The notes under the pieces are model-generated. The model was not told the origin of the DNA. It ran no database searches and saw only the letters and a program-made list of their open reading frames with translations. Shown here piece after piece: positions 1-5,788 of a DNA stretch of 5,855 nt. Positions within the stretch are counted from its first letter, which is position 1, and every line of letters starts with the position of its first letter. The stretch is from Pseudomonadota bacterium (GTDB lineage: Bacteria; Desulfobacterota; Desulfobaccia; Desulfobaccales; 0-14-0-80-60-11), in NCBI GenBank assembly GCA_018897875.1, contig JAHIKF010000025.1, forward strand, positions 1-5,855, given 5' to 3'. Both the position numbers and the translations under genes were made by a program.

Positions 1-963
1 GCGCTGGTCAACGATGAACAGTCCCGGTTGGTGGGGGTGATCACCGATGGGGATATCCGCCGGGGCCTGCTTGAGGTCATCTCCCTGGACGCACCGGTAA
101 ATCTCATTATGAACCGAAATTTCACCTCGGTGGGACCCAGCGCCTCCCGTGAGGAAATCTTGAGGCTGATGAAGCTCAAAGTCCTGCGCCAGATTCCGGT
201 GCTGGATGACCAGGGGCGGGTGGTGGATTTAAAACTCTTGGTGGAAATGATCCAGTTAGCCCCCCGGGATAACTGGGTGATGCTGATGGGCGGGGGTTTG
301 GGGACCAGGTTGCGGCCGTTAACGGACGATTGCCCCAAGCCTCTTCTTAAGGTGGGAAATAAACCCGTGCTGGAAACCATTCTGGAAAACTTCATCGAAT
401 ACGGGTTTCATAAATTTTACATCTCGGTCAATTACAAGGCCAAGATGATCGAAAACACCTTAGGGGACGGTTCCCGGTGGGACGCGAGTATTCGCTATTT
501 ACGCGAGGAGATGCCCTTAGGCACGGCGGGAGCCTTGGGTCTCTTGCCCAAGCGACCCGAACTGCCCCTTATCGTCATGAATGCCGATGTCCTCAGCAAG
601 GTTAATATCCAGCATTTATTGGATTTTCATCAGTGCCACAAGGCTATTGCCACCATGTGCGTTTGGGAATATCATTTTCAAGTTCCGTATGGTGTTGTCA
701 AAACCGACCAGCACCGGTTGATTGGCATCGATGAAAAGCCTCGGCAAAGGTTTTTCGTCAATGCCGGGGTTTACATCCTGGAGCCCGAGGTTCTGGACTT
801 CGTCCCCAAGAACACCTTTTTGGACATGACCAATCTTTTTGAACGACTCATTGACCAAGGCTGTGAGACGGCAGCCTTTCCCATTTGGGAATACTGGGTA
901 GATATTGGCCGCCCGGCTGATCTTGAGCGGGCCAATGGCGAGTTTGGCGGGATCTTTACATGA
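1..963 (+). CDS. CBS-domain nucleotidyltransferase (PtmE-like), 5'-truncated by window edge
   Basis: The frame is open from base 1, so the true start lies upstream and 320 residues are visible. Residues 1-85 are the remainder of a CBS-domain pair (GVITDGDIRRGLL, then RQIPVLDDQGRVVDL). Residues 92-320 are a sugar-1-phosphate nucleotidyltransferase: GGGLGTRLRPLT signature at 97-108, PKPLLKVGNKP with the usual lysines at 113 and 117, metal-site NAD at 194-196, and a second acidic site in WVDIG (D301). This CBS plus transferase layout is that of Campylobacter PtmE, the glucosamine-1-phosphate guanylyltransferase that makes GDP-GlcN for legionaminic acid; the enzyme is cytoplasmic. The adjacent CMP-legionaminate synthetase-like gene, overlapping by four bases (ATGA, 960-963), supports that role. 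The family also contains mannose-1-P and glucose-1-P transferases, so the sugar and nucleotide are inferred, not seen. Confidence 0.9.
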   Translation, partial: ALVNDEQSRLVGVITDGDIRRGLLEVISLDAPVNLIMNRNFTSVGPSASREEILRLMKLKVLRQIPVLDDQGRVVDLKLLVEMIQLAPRDNWVMLMGGGLGTRLRPLTDDCPKPLLKVGNKPVLETILENFIEYGFHKFYISVNYKAKMIENTLGDGSRWDASIRYLREEMPLGTAGALGLLPKRPELPLIVMNADVLSKVNIQHLLDFHQCHKAIATMCVWEYHFQVPYGVVKTDQHRLIGIDEKPRQRFFVNAGVYILEPEVLDFVPKNTFLDMTNLFERLIDQGCETAAFPIWEYWVDIGRPADLERANGEFGGIFT

Positions 964-1688
964 TCCAGGGGAGGTCGATTTTGGCCATCATCCCGGCTCG
1001 CGGCGGATCAAAGGGAGTGCCCGGCAAAAATCTCCGGGAAATCGGCGGCAAACCACTCATCGCCTGGGCTATTGAGGCGGGAAAGAAGTCGCAATACATC
1101 GATCGACTGATCCTATCTTCGGATGATCCGGAAATTATCTCCATGGCTCGATCCTGGTCCTGTGAAGTGCCCTTTGTGCGGCCGGCCGAACTGGCCCGGG
1201 ATGAAACGCCGGGCATTGATCCGGTGCTGCATGCTCTAAGGGCGCTACCGGAAAGATACGATTACATCGTGCTGCTGCAGCCCACCTCACCGTTGCGGTC
1301 AGCGGAGGATATTGACGGTTGCGTGGAGACCTGCCTGGCCCACCACGCCCCTGCCTGCGTAACCGTGACCGAAGTGGCCCAGAGCCCTTTTTGGATGTAC
1401 CGGTTGGATACTTCCCGCCATCTGGTGCCCCTCATCGATCAGCAAAGTCTCCCCGCCCGCCGCCAGGATCTCCCGCCAGTCTATATCCTCAACGGCGCGG
1501 TGTATGTGGCCCAGACCGCATGGCTGGAACAACAGCGGACGTTTTTGACCGATGAAACGGTGGCTCACATTATGCCCAGGGAGCGGTCCCTGGATGTGGA
1601 TACGGAGTTGGATCTGAAGATCTGCGAGTCATTAAACCTGGATTATGCCGCAGAAAAAGTCAGAAAATGGTATAAATATATAATATAA
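960..1688 (+). CDS. CMP-N-acetylneuraminate/legionaminate cytidylyltransferase (NeuA/LegF/PtmB family)
   Basis: The 242-residue protein transfers CMP from CTP to a nonulosonic acid. Family motifs are intact: IIPARGGSKGVPGKN (10-24) forms the CTP loop, LLQPTSPLR (105-113) follows, ILNGAVYV near 176-183 is part of the sugar site, and DVDTELDL (212-219) carries the metal-binding aspartates. No C-terminal phosphatase domain is present, and the length is near the usual 220-240. The ATG overlaps the stop of the upstream gene (ATGA), implying translational coupling. Pairing with a PtmE-like gene favours legionaminic acid over sialic acid, as in Campylobacter and Legionella clusters, but no LegB/C/G/H/I partner is in the window. 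Pseudaminic acid (PseF-like) or an N-acetylneuraminate substrate cannot be excluded. The last residues (WYKYII) come from a sharply AT-rich stretch near 1660-1690, close to where the operon appears to have been cut. Confidence 0.93.
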   Translation: MIQGRSILAIIPARGGSKGVPGKNLREIGGKPLIAWAIEAGKKSQYIDRLILSSDDPEIISMARSWSCEVPFVRPAELARDETPGIDPVLHALRALPERYDYIVLLQPTSPLRSAEDIDGCVETCLAHHAPACVTVTEVAQSPFWMYRLDTSRHLVPLIDQQSLPARRQDLPPVYILNGAVYVAQTAWLEQQRTFLTDETVAHIMPRERSLDVDTELDLKICESLNLDYAAEKVRKWYKYII

Positions 1689-1694
1689 GGAGGG
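1688..1694 (+). promoter_or_regulatory. Orphan Shine-Dalgarno sequence
   Basis: AGGAGGG starts on the last base of the cytidylyltransferase stop codon. No ATG, GTG or TTG opens a usable reading frame 5-12 bases downstream; the next ATG (1721) is 27 bases away and begins a transposase stump with its own G-rich stretch in front. The site looks like the binding site of a former next operon gene whose body has been replaced. Confidence 0.5.
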
Positions 1695-1720
1695 AATATT
1701 AGCAAATCGGGGGGCTAAAA

Positions 1721-2008
1721 ATGCTCGAAAGTGGTGAAAGCCGGAAAGAGGTGATTCGGCCGGATTTTAACCGAGCCATCAGGATAGATTTCCAGGGCGC
1801 CCAGATCACCTCGGACGTTGTTTTTCTCCTGATGCGAGAGATAGATGACCGTTTCAAAATCATCGCCCCCATGGGAGATTGCTTGGAGGAACTAAGGTCG
1901 CTTTTTGATCCCCAAAATACCAACAATGAAGAAACTATATATAGTAGGTACGTGAGTCAAGTGCATAGCCCAATAATTGAAATCGTCGGTCCCTGGGAGA
2001 CGGCATGA
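1721..2008 (+). pseudogene. IS1380-family transposase, N-terminal remnant
   Basis: A 95-codon frame whose first 55 residues resemble the N-terminus of IS1380-family (DDE) transposases: a basic/aromatic lead-in (VIRPDFNRAIRIDFQG, 11-26) followed by ITSDVVFLLMREIDDRF (29-45) and APMGDCLEELRS. Family members have a near-identical layout, of the type DF-x-G-x-xTSD-x-G-x-LLLRE-x-D-x-R. Here the usual Gly after TSD is Val. From about residue 60 the similarity fades, and it has gone by the end; complete members are about 400-450 residues and carry their catalytic acidic residues further on, all missing here. No terminal inverted repeats were identified. It is a dead fragment, not a functional element. 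The family assignment comes from memory of the motif, without a database search. Confidence 0.72.
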
Positions 2009-2343
2009 CGCCTGGCTGCATCACATTTCCAGGAAGCGGCGCGGGTCCACCCCCACGAACGGCGTGGCTTCACTTGCCAAGATGAGCTTTCCCCAATGGC
2101 ATATTGGTAATCATTCTCTTTTTTTCGTCGTCTAATGACCAAGCCCGGGTATTAGTTTTTGACCACCCAGCTACAAGCTCCTTGGAGGCGAGGCAGCCAA
2201 CATCCCGTCAATCCTTTTCTTGGTGCGGCGTTGTGGGGATATTAGGACCGCAAGCCCAGTCTGGGCTTGACTTATTGCATCAGGCAGGAATCCTCCCAAT
2301 CTGCGGCCCCACAGGACAACCGGGTTAACGGCCACATGAATGC
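2009..2343. other. Gene-free scar between transposase stump and unassigned gene tail
   Basis: No frame on either strand resembles a known protein. The longest open stretches (74 codons from a TTG at 2104; 61 codons on the minus strand at 1957-2142) lack a plausible ribosome binding site and read as low-information sequence. A perfect palindrome at 2251-2269 is the only structure that stands out. The interval is best read as debris left by IS insertion and deletion between two glycan operon segments. Confidence 0.55.
2251..2269. repeat. Perfect 9-1-9 palindrome
   Basis: CAAGCCCAG, a single T, then CTGGGCTTG. As RNA it would fold as an 8-bp stem with a 3-base loop. It is not followed by a run of T, so it is not a typical intrinsic terminator. 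It could be an operator, a REP-like element or part of a decayed mobile element end. Confidence 0.6.
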
Positions 2344-2502
2344 ATGGCGATTTGCAGAGGTTTGCCAGAGGTCCGGGAGTGGTTCGCTGACCATTTTGCC
2401 CCGAGCCGTTTTGCGTGGAACCACCGATGGGGAGAAGCCATGAGGCGGAGTTGGCAGAGATTTATAACTAACGCTTGCTGCAGAAGAGATCCGTTTATAT
2501 GA
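2344..2502 (+). pseudogene. C-terminal tail of an unidentified gene coupled to the aldolase
   Basis: The frame is open from 2329 and contains a 52-residue stretch ending at TGA 2500-2502. It reads like a real protein tail rich in aromatic and charged residues (for example PEVREWFADHFAPSRFAW, then HRWGEAMRRSWQRF), but I do not recognise the family. Its stop overlaps the aldolase ATG in the ATGA arrangement (2499-2502) used at the other two gene junctions of this locus, which is the main reason to believe it was coding. No convincing ribosome binding site precedes the ATG at 2344, and a stop lies just upstream (2326-2328). It is therefore more likely the cut-off end of a longer gene than a complete small gene; a genuine small protein is the alternative. 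Confidence 0.4.
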
Positions 2503-3299
2503 AAAGAAAAGCGCCTGAAGTTAATTTAAAGACCAGACTGGCTCGGAATGAACTGACCATCGGCTCCTGGGTCACTTTGGCCCATCCGTTGATCCCCGAG
2601 ATCCTGGCTCCCGCAGGATTTGACTGGCTGGTGGTGGACATGGAGCACAGCTCCATCGGCCTAACTGAATTGCTGCCCCTGCTTATTTCCATTGAGGCCA
2701 ATGGCATGGTCCCATTGGTCAGGGTGGGAGAAAATAATCCCAATCTGATTAAACGGATTATGGACGCCGGGGCCCACGGGGTCATCGTCGCCAATGTTTG
2801 TAACCGGCGGGAAGCGGAACAGGCGATAGCCGCGGTCAAGTATCCTCCCATGGGGACCAGGGGAGTGGGGCTCTACCGGGCCCAGGGTTACGGCCGAAAA
2901 TTTGCAGAATACCAGCAATGGTTGGCAGAAGAAAGTATTGTTATCGTGCAGATTGAGCATATCGCGGCGGTCAAAAACCTCGATGAAATTTTCACCAACC
3001 CAGCCTTAGACGCGTTTATGGTGGGGCCATACGATCTGTCCGGGTCCTTGGGGAAGCCGGGGGAATTCGACGATCCCCAGGTGGTCCGGGCCTTGGAGGA
3101 GATCATGGCCGCAGCCGATAGACATAAGCTCACTGCGGGTTTTCATTCGGTTTTCTCCTCCCCGGCAGAGGCCGTCAAGCGGATAAATCAGGGTTACCGG
3201 TTTCTGGCCTTTAGCATGGATTCCATCTTCTTAGGGGATGTAGCGGCGGAGGCCATGGGCGCTCTGAAAAAATTGTTGCCTGGGGAAGTGACGTTATGA
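2499..3299 (+). CDS. HpcH/HpaI-family class II aldolase (2-keto-3-deoxy acid aldolase)
   Basis: This is a 266-residue TIM-barrel aldolase of the HpcH/HpaI/citrate lyase family, which adds pyruvate to an aldehyde, or the reverse, using a divalent metal. The active-site set matches HpaI: catalytic His50 in VVDMEHSS, pyruvate-binding Arg75 in PLVRVGENN, metal ligands Glu153 in VQIEH and Asp179 in VGPYDLS. The motif YPPMGTRGVG (115-124) is also conserved. I chose ATG 2499 over TTG 2475 because a purine-rich AGAAGAGA lies about ten bases before it, the length then fits the family, and it makes the ATGA overlap with the preceding frame. The downstream CMP-ulosonate synthetase-like gene also overlaps by ATGA (3296-3299). 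I therefore infer a synthetic role, making a 3-deoxy-2-ulosonic acid for a surface glycan. Family annotation alone would suggest catabolism of 4-hydroxy-2-oxo acids or keto-deoxy-rhamnonate; the aldehyde is unknown. Confidence 0.9.
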   Translation: MKRKAPEVNLKTRLARNELTIGSWVTLAHPLIPEILAPAGFDWLVVDMEHSSIGLTELLPLLISIEANGMVPLVRVGENNPNLIKRIMDAGAHGVIVANVCNRREAEQAIAAVKYPPMGTRGVGLYRAQGYGRKFAEYQQWLAEESIVIVQIEHIAAVKNLDEIFTNPALDAFMVGPYDLSGSLGKPGEFDDPQVVRALEEIMAAADRHKLTAGFHSVFSSPAEAVKRINQGYRFLAFSMDSIFLGDVAAEAMGALKKLLPGEVTL

Positions 3300-4099
3300 A
3301 GATCGTTGCGATCATTCCGGCCCGGATGGGGTCCTCGCGCTTTCCGGGCAAACCCCTGGCCCTGATTCATGGCATGCCCATGGTGGGCCATGTTTATTTC
3401 CGCACCCGGATGTGTCGCCTCCTGGAGGAGACCTACGTGGCCACCTGTGACCGGGAAATTTTTGACTATATCCATTCCGTGGGGGGAAGGGCGGTGATGA
3501 CCCTGGACAGTCACGAACGGTGCTCGGACCGCACTGCGGAAGCCATGCTCAAGATTGAAGCAGAGTTGGGCCACCCGGTGGATATTGTGGTGATGGTGCA
3601 GGGCGATGAGCCCATGGTGACCCCGGGGATGATCGAAGCCGCGGTGGGTCCCATGTTGCAGGACTCTTCGATCTCGGTGGTCAACTTAATGGCCAGGATC
3701 GTCACGCAGGAAGAGTTTGAAGATCCTAATGAAGTCAAGGTGGTGGTGGGGCTGCATGACGAGGCCCTGTATTTTTCCCGGGAGCCGATTCCGTCCAGGA
3801 AAAAAGGGGTGTCAGAGGTACCTATGCTCAAGCAGGTGTGTATCATTCCCTTCCGCCGGGATTATTTGCTGAAGTTCAATGCGCTGTCGCCCACTCCCCT
3901 GGAGCAGATTGAGTCCGTGGACATGCTCCGGATCATTGAGCATGGCGACCGGGTGCACATGGTGATGACCGACGCCAACACGGTGAGCGTCGATACTCCG
4001 GCGGACTTGGAGCGGGCCAGTAATTTGTTACAAGAGGATAAGCTGCCGGCCGTATATTTGAGCAAGCCCGATGGTCAAGCGTCTCCTTCAGGCAAATAA
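3296..4099 (+). CDS. KdsB-like CMP-ulosonate synthetase, divergent subfamily
   Basis: This 267-residue cytidylyltransferase resembles 3-deoxy-manno-octulosonate cytidylyltransferase (KdsB): IIPARMGSSRFPGKPL (6-21), VQGDEPM (101-107, metal Asp104), ALYFSREPIP (157-166), SPTPLEQIESVDMLR (198-212) and SVDTPADLER (231-240, metal Asp233). It departs from housekeeping KdsB at 73-79, where HERCSDR replaces the usual H-x-SGT-ER sugar/CTP-site segment, and it has about 20 extra C-terminal residues of low complexity. I infer a specialised paralogue that activates a different 3-deoxy-2-keto sugar acid, supplied by the aldolase with which it overlaps by four bases. Ordinary CMP-Kdo synthesis for lipid A-core is a less likely role, since KdsA, KdsC and KdsD are absent here and the neighbours are glycan-locus genes. 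The protein is cytoplasmic. Confidence 0.88.
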   Translation: MKIVAIIPARMGSSRFPGKPLALIHGMPMVGHVYFRTRMCRLLEETYVATCDREIFDYIHSVGGRAVMTLDSHERCSDRTAEAMLKIEAELGHPVDIVVMVQGDEPMVTPGMIEAAVGPMLQDSSISVVNLMARIVTQEEFEDPNEVKVVVGLHDEALYFSREPIPSRKKGVSEVPMLKQVCIIPFRRDYLLKFNALSPTPLEQIESVDMLRIIEHGDRVHMVMTDANTVSVDTPADLERASNLLQEDKLPAVYLSKPDGQASPSGK

Positions 4100-4140
4100 A
4101 GGTCGACTTCAGTGGATATTATTGTGGATGCAGCGTGTTT

Positions 4141-4349
4141 TTATCCCCTCTGCGCCTCGAAAACAGAACCTGGTGGGACAATGTGGATCGCCAGGCCGCG
4201 GCCCAGCTGGAAATCCTGGTCTATCGGACCCGCGGGTGTTGATGGTGGCAGTGGCAGAATTGACCCTGGGACTAATTCTCTCCGCCTTGCGCTCCATTGC
4301 TTCCCTAAAACCCTTGCCAGAACCGGGCCCTGACGGGAGTGGTGCGTAG
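4141..4349 (+). pseudogene. D-2-hydroxyacid dehydrogenase (phosphoglycerate dehydrogenase-like) remnant, frameshifted
   Basis: Two adjacent reading frames together recreate a conserved part of the D-isomer-specific 2-hydroxyacid dehydrogenase family. Frame 1 gives DNVDRQAAAQLEILVYRT (4177-4230), where family members have G-x-DNVD-x-x-AA-x-x-x-GI-x-V-x-x-T. Frame 3 then gives AVAELTLGLILSALRSI (4248-4298), the strongly conserved AVAE-x-T-x-G helix. The gap between them is 17 bases, one short of the six codons expected, so a single-base deletion explains the break. Upstream, PLRLENRT fits weakly to the strand before DNVD; a third frame (4318-4395, QNRALTG onward) may continue it. Only about 70 of roughly 320 residues survive; the GxGxxG NAD loop and catalytic Arg/Glu/His region are absent. 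It probably belonged to the aldolase/cytidylyltransferase cluster. The rest of the 4100-4442 gap shows nothing else recognisable. Confidence 0.68.
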
Positions 4350-4442
4350 TGGCAAGGCTTGGTTCATCAGCTTTAGCCCATTAATAACCCAGAAGTAATT
4401 TTTCCCAACGGTCGGAAATGAGTCTGGACACAGGGGAAATTG

Positions 4443-5753
4443 ATGCCCCCCTTTTTGCAACTGAAAGATTTTCTTGCCCCGCCCCCTCTGCCCGCCCTCC
4501 TCGCGGTTTTCATGGTGCTGGGGTTGAATAACCTGGGAAGCCGCATAACCCGCCGGTTTTCCCTGGCCTCTCCCCTGCCCCTCCGGGAGGCTGCTGCTTT
4601 TGTCTTAGCGTCTGCCCTGGTCGCCACCACGGTTTATGTGCTGGCGCTCTTCGGAGCAGCTTATCTCTGGCTGCTGCGGGTCATGGCCTGGTCGCTGGCG
4701 GTGTTGGGACTGTGGGAATTATCGCAGATCAATTGGCCTAGAGTCTTGCAGGTCGTCCACCGCCTCCGCCCAAGGTGGCAGGAACTCCCTTTCTTGGGCA
4801 AAGCCGCAGTCCCGCCCTTGCTTATCGCGGGCCTGGGTCTGTTGCTGGCCGCGCTGGGTCCTCCTACCGATGCCGATTCCCTGGATTACCACCTGGGAGT
4901 CCCCCTGGACATCCTGCGCCATCACGGCCACTTTCTCCGGCCAGATTGGCTCACGGCGCGCCTCACGGGCCTGGGGGAATCCCTGAACCTGCTGGGTCTG
5001 GCCGGCGGCACGGACATCTTTGGGGCAACCCTGCAATTCGCCGGGCTGGTGGCGGTTCTGGCGGGGGTCATGACCCTGGCCAAGACCGACATGGACCGGA
5101 TCATGGTGGCGGTGGGCATTATGGGCTGTCCAGTGGTAATATTCCTTGTACTTAATCAAAAGCCGCAAATGCTGCCAACGGCCGCCACCGCTATTGCTCT
5201 TCTTTTGCTGGCCGAGCGGTTCCGGGCCATGGACGCCAAAACCCTCGTTCTTGCCTTGTCCTGTGTCTTTTTTGCCATCTCCTGCAAGTATTCCTTCATC
5301 TTGACGGGCGGCGTGCTGGTGGGGGTGGCCCTGTTGTCGGCATATCGCGCCCGGCTCCTGGGCCTGACGGTGGGCATCGGTCTGGCGGCCTATATGGTTT
5401 TGGTTTTTCCGGTCCATTGGCATAATCTAGTTTTCTATGGGGATCCCATTTCTCCGCTCCTGGAGAGATTCAAAACAGTGAGCGACCCCGTGGTTTTGAG
5501 ATTATCCACCGTTTTAAGGTCCTACTCGGAAGAAACGTTATTCCCCTTTCCTTTCGGATTGTTATTCCCCTCATCCCTGGGCACCCTGTCCATGGTCATG
5601 GGCTTTGGACCTCTGTTGTTCTTTGTGGGACTGAAAGAGGCCCGGGCGCACCTGATTCCTAAAGTTCTCATAATCTGCGTCGCTGTGGAAGTGGTCTGCA
5701 TCCTATCTTTCAGTCAAAACGCTTATTGCCATTGCTCCGAAAATAAGCTATAA
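4443..5753 (+). CDS. Polytopic membrane protein, GT-C/O-antigen polymerase-like, 3' end disrupted by IS
   Basis: A 436-residue hydrophobic protein with about 11-12 membrane segments (roughly 17-30, 50-70, 75-92, 121-139, 195-213, 219-238, 246-258, 266-282, 286-300, 307-324, 382-397, 407-425). A loop after the fourth segment carries PPTDADSLDYHLGVPLDIL (140-158), comparable to the acidic first periplasmic loop of GT-C transferases, followed by GLGESLNLLGLAGGTD (176-191). FYGDPISPLLERF (331-343) resembles the NPxxPF-type loop common in such proteins. ATG 4443 is preceded by AGGGGA at a good distance; TTG 4440 is the alternative. I infer a role in lipid-linked sugar transfer or polymerisation in the inner membrane; a domain of unknown function is equally possible. 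The protein-like sequence ends at about FSQNA (residue 427), and the last ten residues, YCHCSENKL and the stop, come from IS DNA, so the protein is probably truncated. Confidence 0.7.
   Translation: MPPFLQLKDFLAPPPLPALLAVFMVLGLNNLGSRITRRFSLASPLPLREAAAFVLASALVATTVYVLALFGAAYLWLLRVMAWSLAVLGLWELSQINWPRVLQVVHRLRPRWQELPFLGKAAVPPLLIAGLGLLLAALGPPTDADSLDYHLGVPLDILRHHGHFLRPDWLTARLTGLGESLNLLGLAGGTDIFGATLQFAGLVAVLAGVMTLAKTDMDRIMVAVGIMGCPVVIFLVLNQKPQMLPTAATAIALLLLAERFRAMDAKTLVLALSCVFFAISCKYSFILTGGVLVGVALLSAYRARLLGLTVGIGLAAYMVLVFPVHWHNLVFYGDPISPLLERFKTVSDPVVLRLSTVLRSYSEETLFPFPFGLLFPSSLGTLSMVMGFGPLLFFVGLKEARAHLIPKVLIICVAVEVVCILSFSQNAYCHCSENKL
5721..5748. repeat. 7-bp inverted repeat at the IS edge
   Basis: GCTTATT (5721-5727) and AATAAGC (5742-5748) are perfect reverse complements separated by 14 bases. 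The left arm overlaps the start of the -35 hexamer and the right arm abuts the -10 hexamer, so it could be an operator or transposase binding site within the IS end. Confidence 0.45.
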
Positions 5754-5754
5754 T
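5726..5754 (+). promoter_or_regulatory. Sigma-70-type promoter for the IS transposase
   Basis: TTGCCA (5726-5731), a 17-base spacer, then a consensus TATAAT (5749-5754). Transcription would begin near 5760-5762, about 28 bases before the GTG start at 5789. Confidence 0.7.
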
Positions 5755-5784
5755 TAACTAAATTAATTAGCTAAATGGAGCAAT
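5731..5784 (+). promoter_or_regulatory. Hairpin able to mask the transposase ribosome binding site in read-through RNA
   Basis: ATTGCTCC (5731-5738) is the exact reverse complement of GGAGCAAT (5777-5784); G5739 and T5776 add a wobble pair. Inside it, AGCTA-TA-ATTAA (5746-5757) pairs with TTAATTAGCT (5763-5772) with a two-base bulge and a five-base loop. The right arm contains GGAG, the transposase Shine-Dalgarno. RNA started at the IS promoter (about 5761) lacks both left arms, so the site would be free; RNA entering from upstream would fold and hide it. Confidence 0.6.
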
Positions 5785-5788
5785 TATT

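Noticed and set aside
1679..1684. TATAAT in the AT-rich end of the cytidylyltransferase gene
   Set aside because: There is no acceptable -35 hexamer 16-18 bases upstream and no intact gene downstream to serve.
2021..2100. Minus-strand stretch reading LILASEATPFVGVDPRRFLE
   Set aside because: It looks protein-like over about 25 residues but has stops on both sides and no recognised family; too short to call.
2104..2328. 74-codon plus-strand frame from a TTG
   Set aside because: There is no ribosome binding site, no recognisable motif, and it runs through the palindrome; treated as non-coding.
2475..2498. TTG 2475 as the aldolase start
   Set aside because: It would add eight residues outside the family's conserved region and lose the ATGA coupling and the purine-rich site in front of ATG 2499.
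3194..3574. 126-codon minus-strand frame across the aldolase/cytidylyltransferase junction
   Set aside because: It is antisense to two well-supported overlapping genes and its translation resembles no family.
926..4020. Near-identical PADLERA tails in the nucleotidyltransferase (about 913-936) and the KdsB-like enzyme (about 4000-4020)
   Set aside because: Both families independently carry a D-x-x-x-DLE/L-type motif at this position; the surrounding DNA is not repeated.
4719..5423. 234-codon open frame on the minus strand
   Set aside because: It lies antisense to the membrane-protein gene, is very rich in Gln, His and Gly without any domain, and has no ribosome binding site; it is a shadow of the GC-rich codon pattern.
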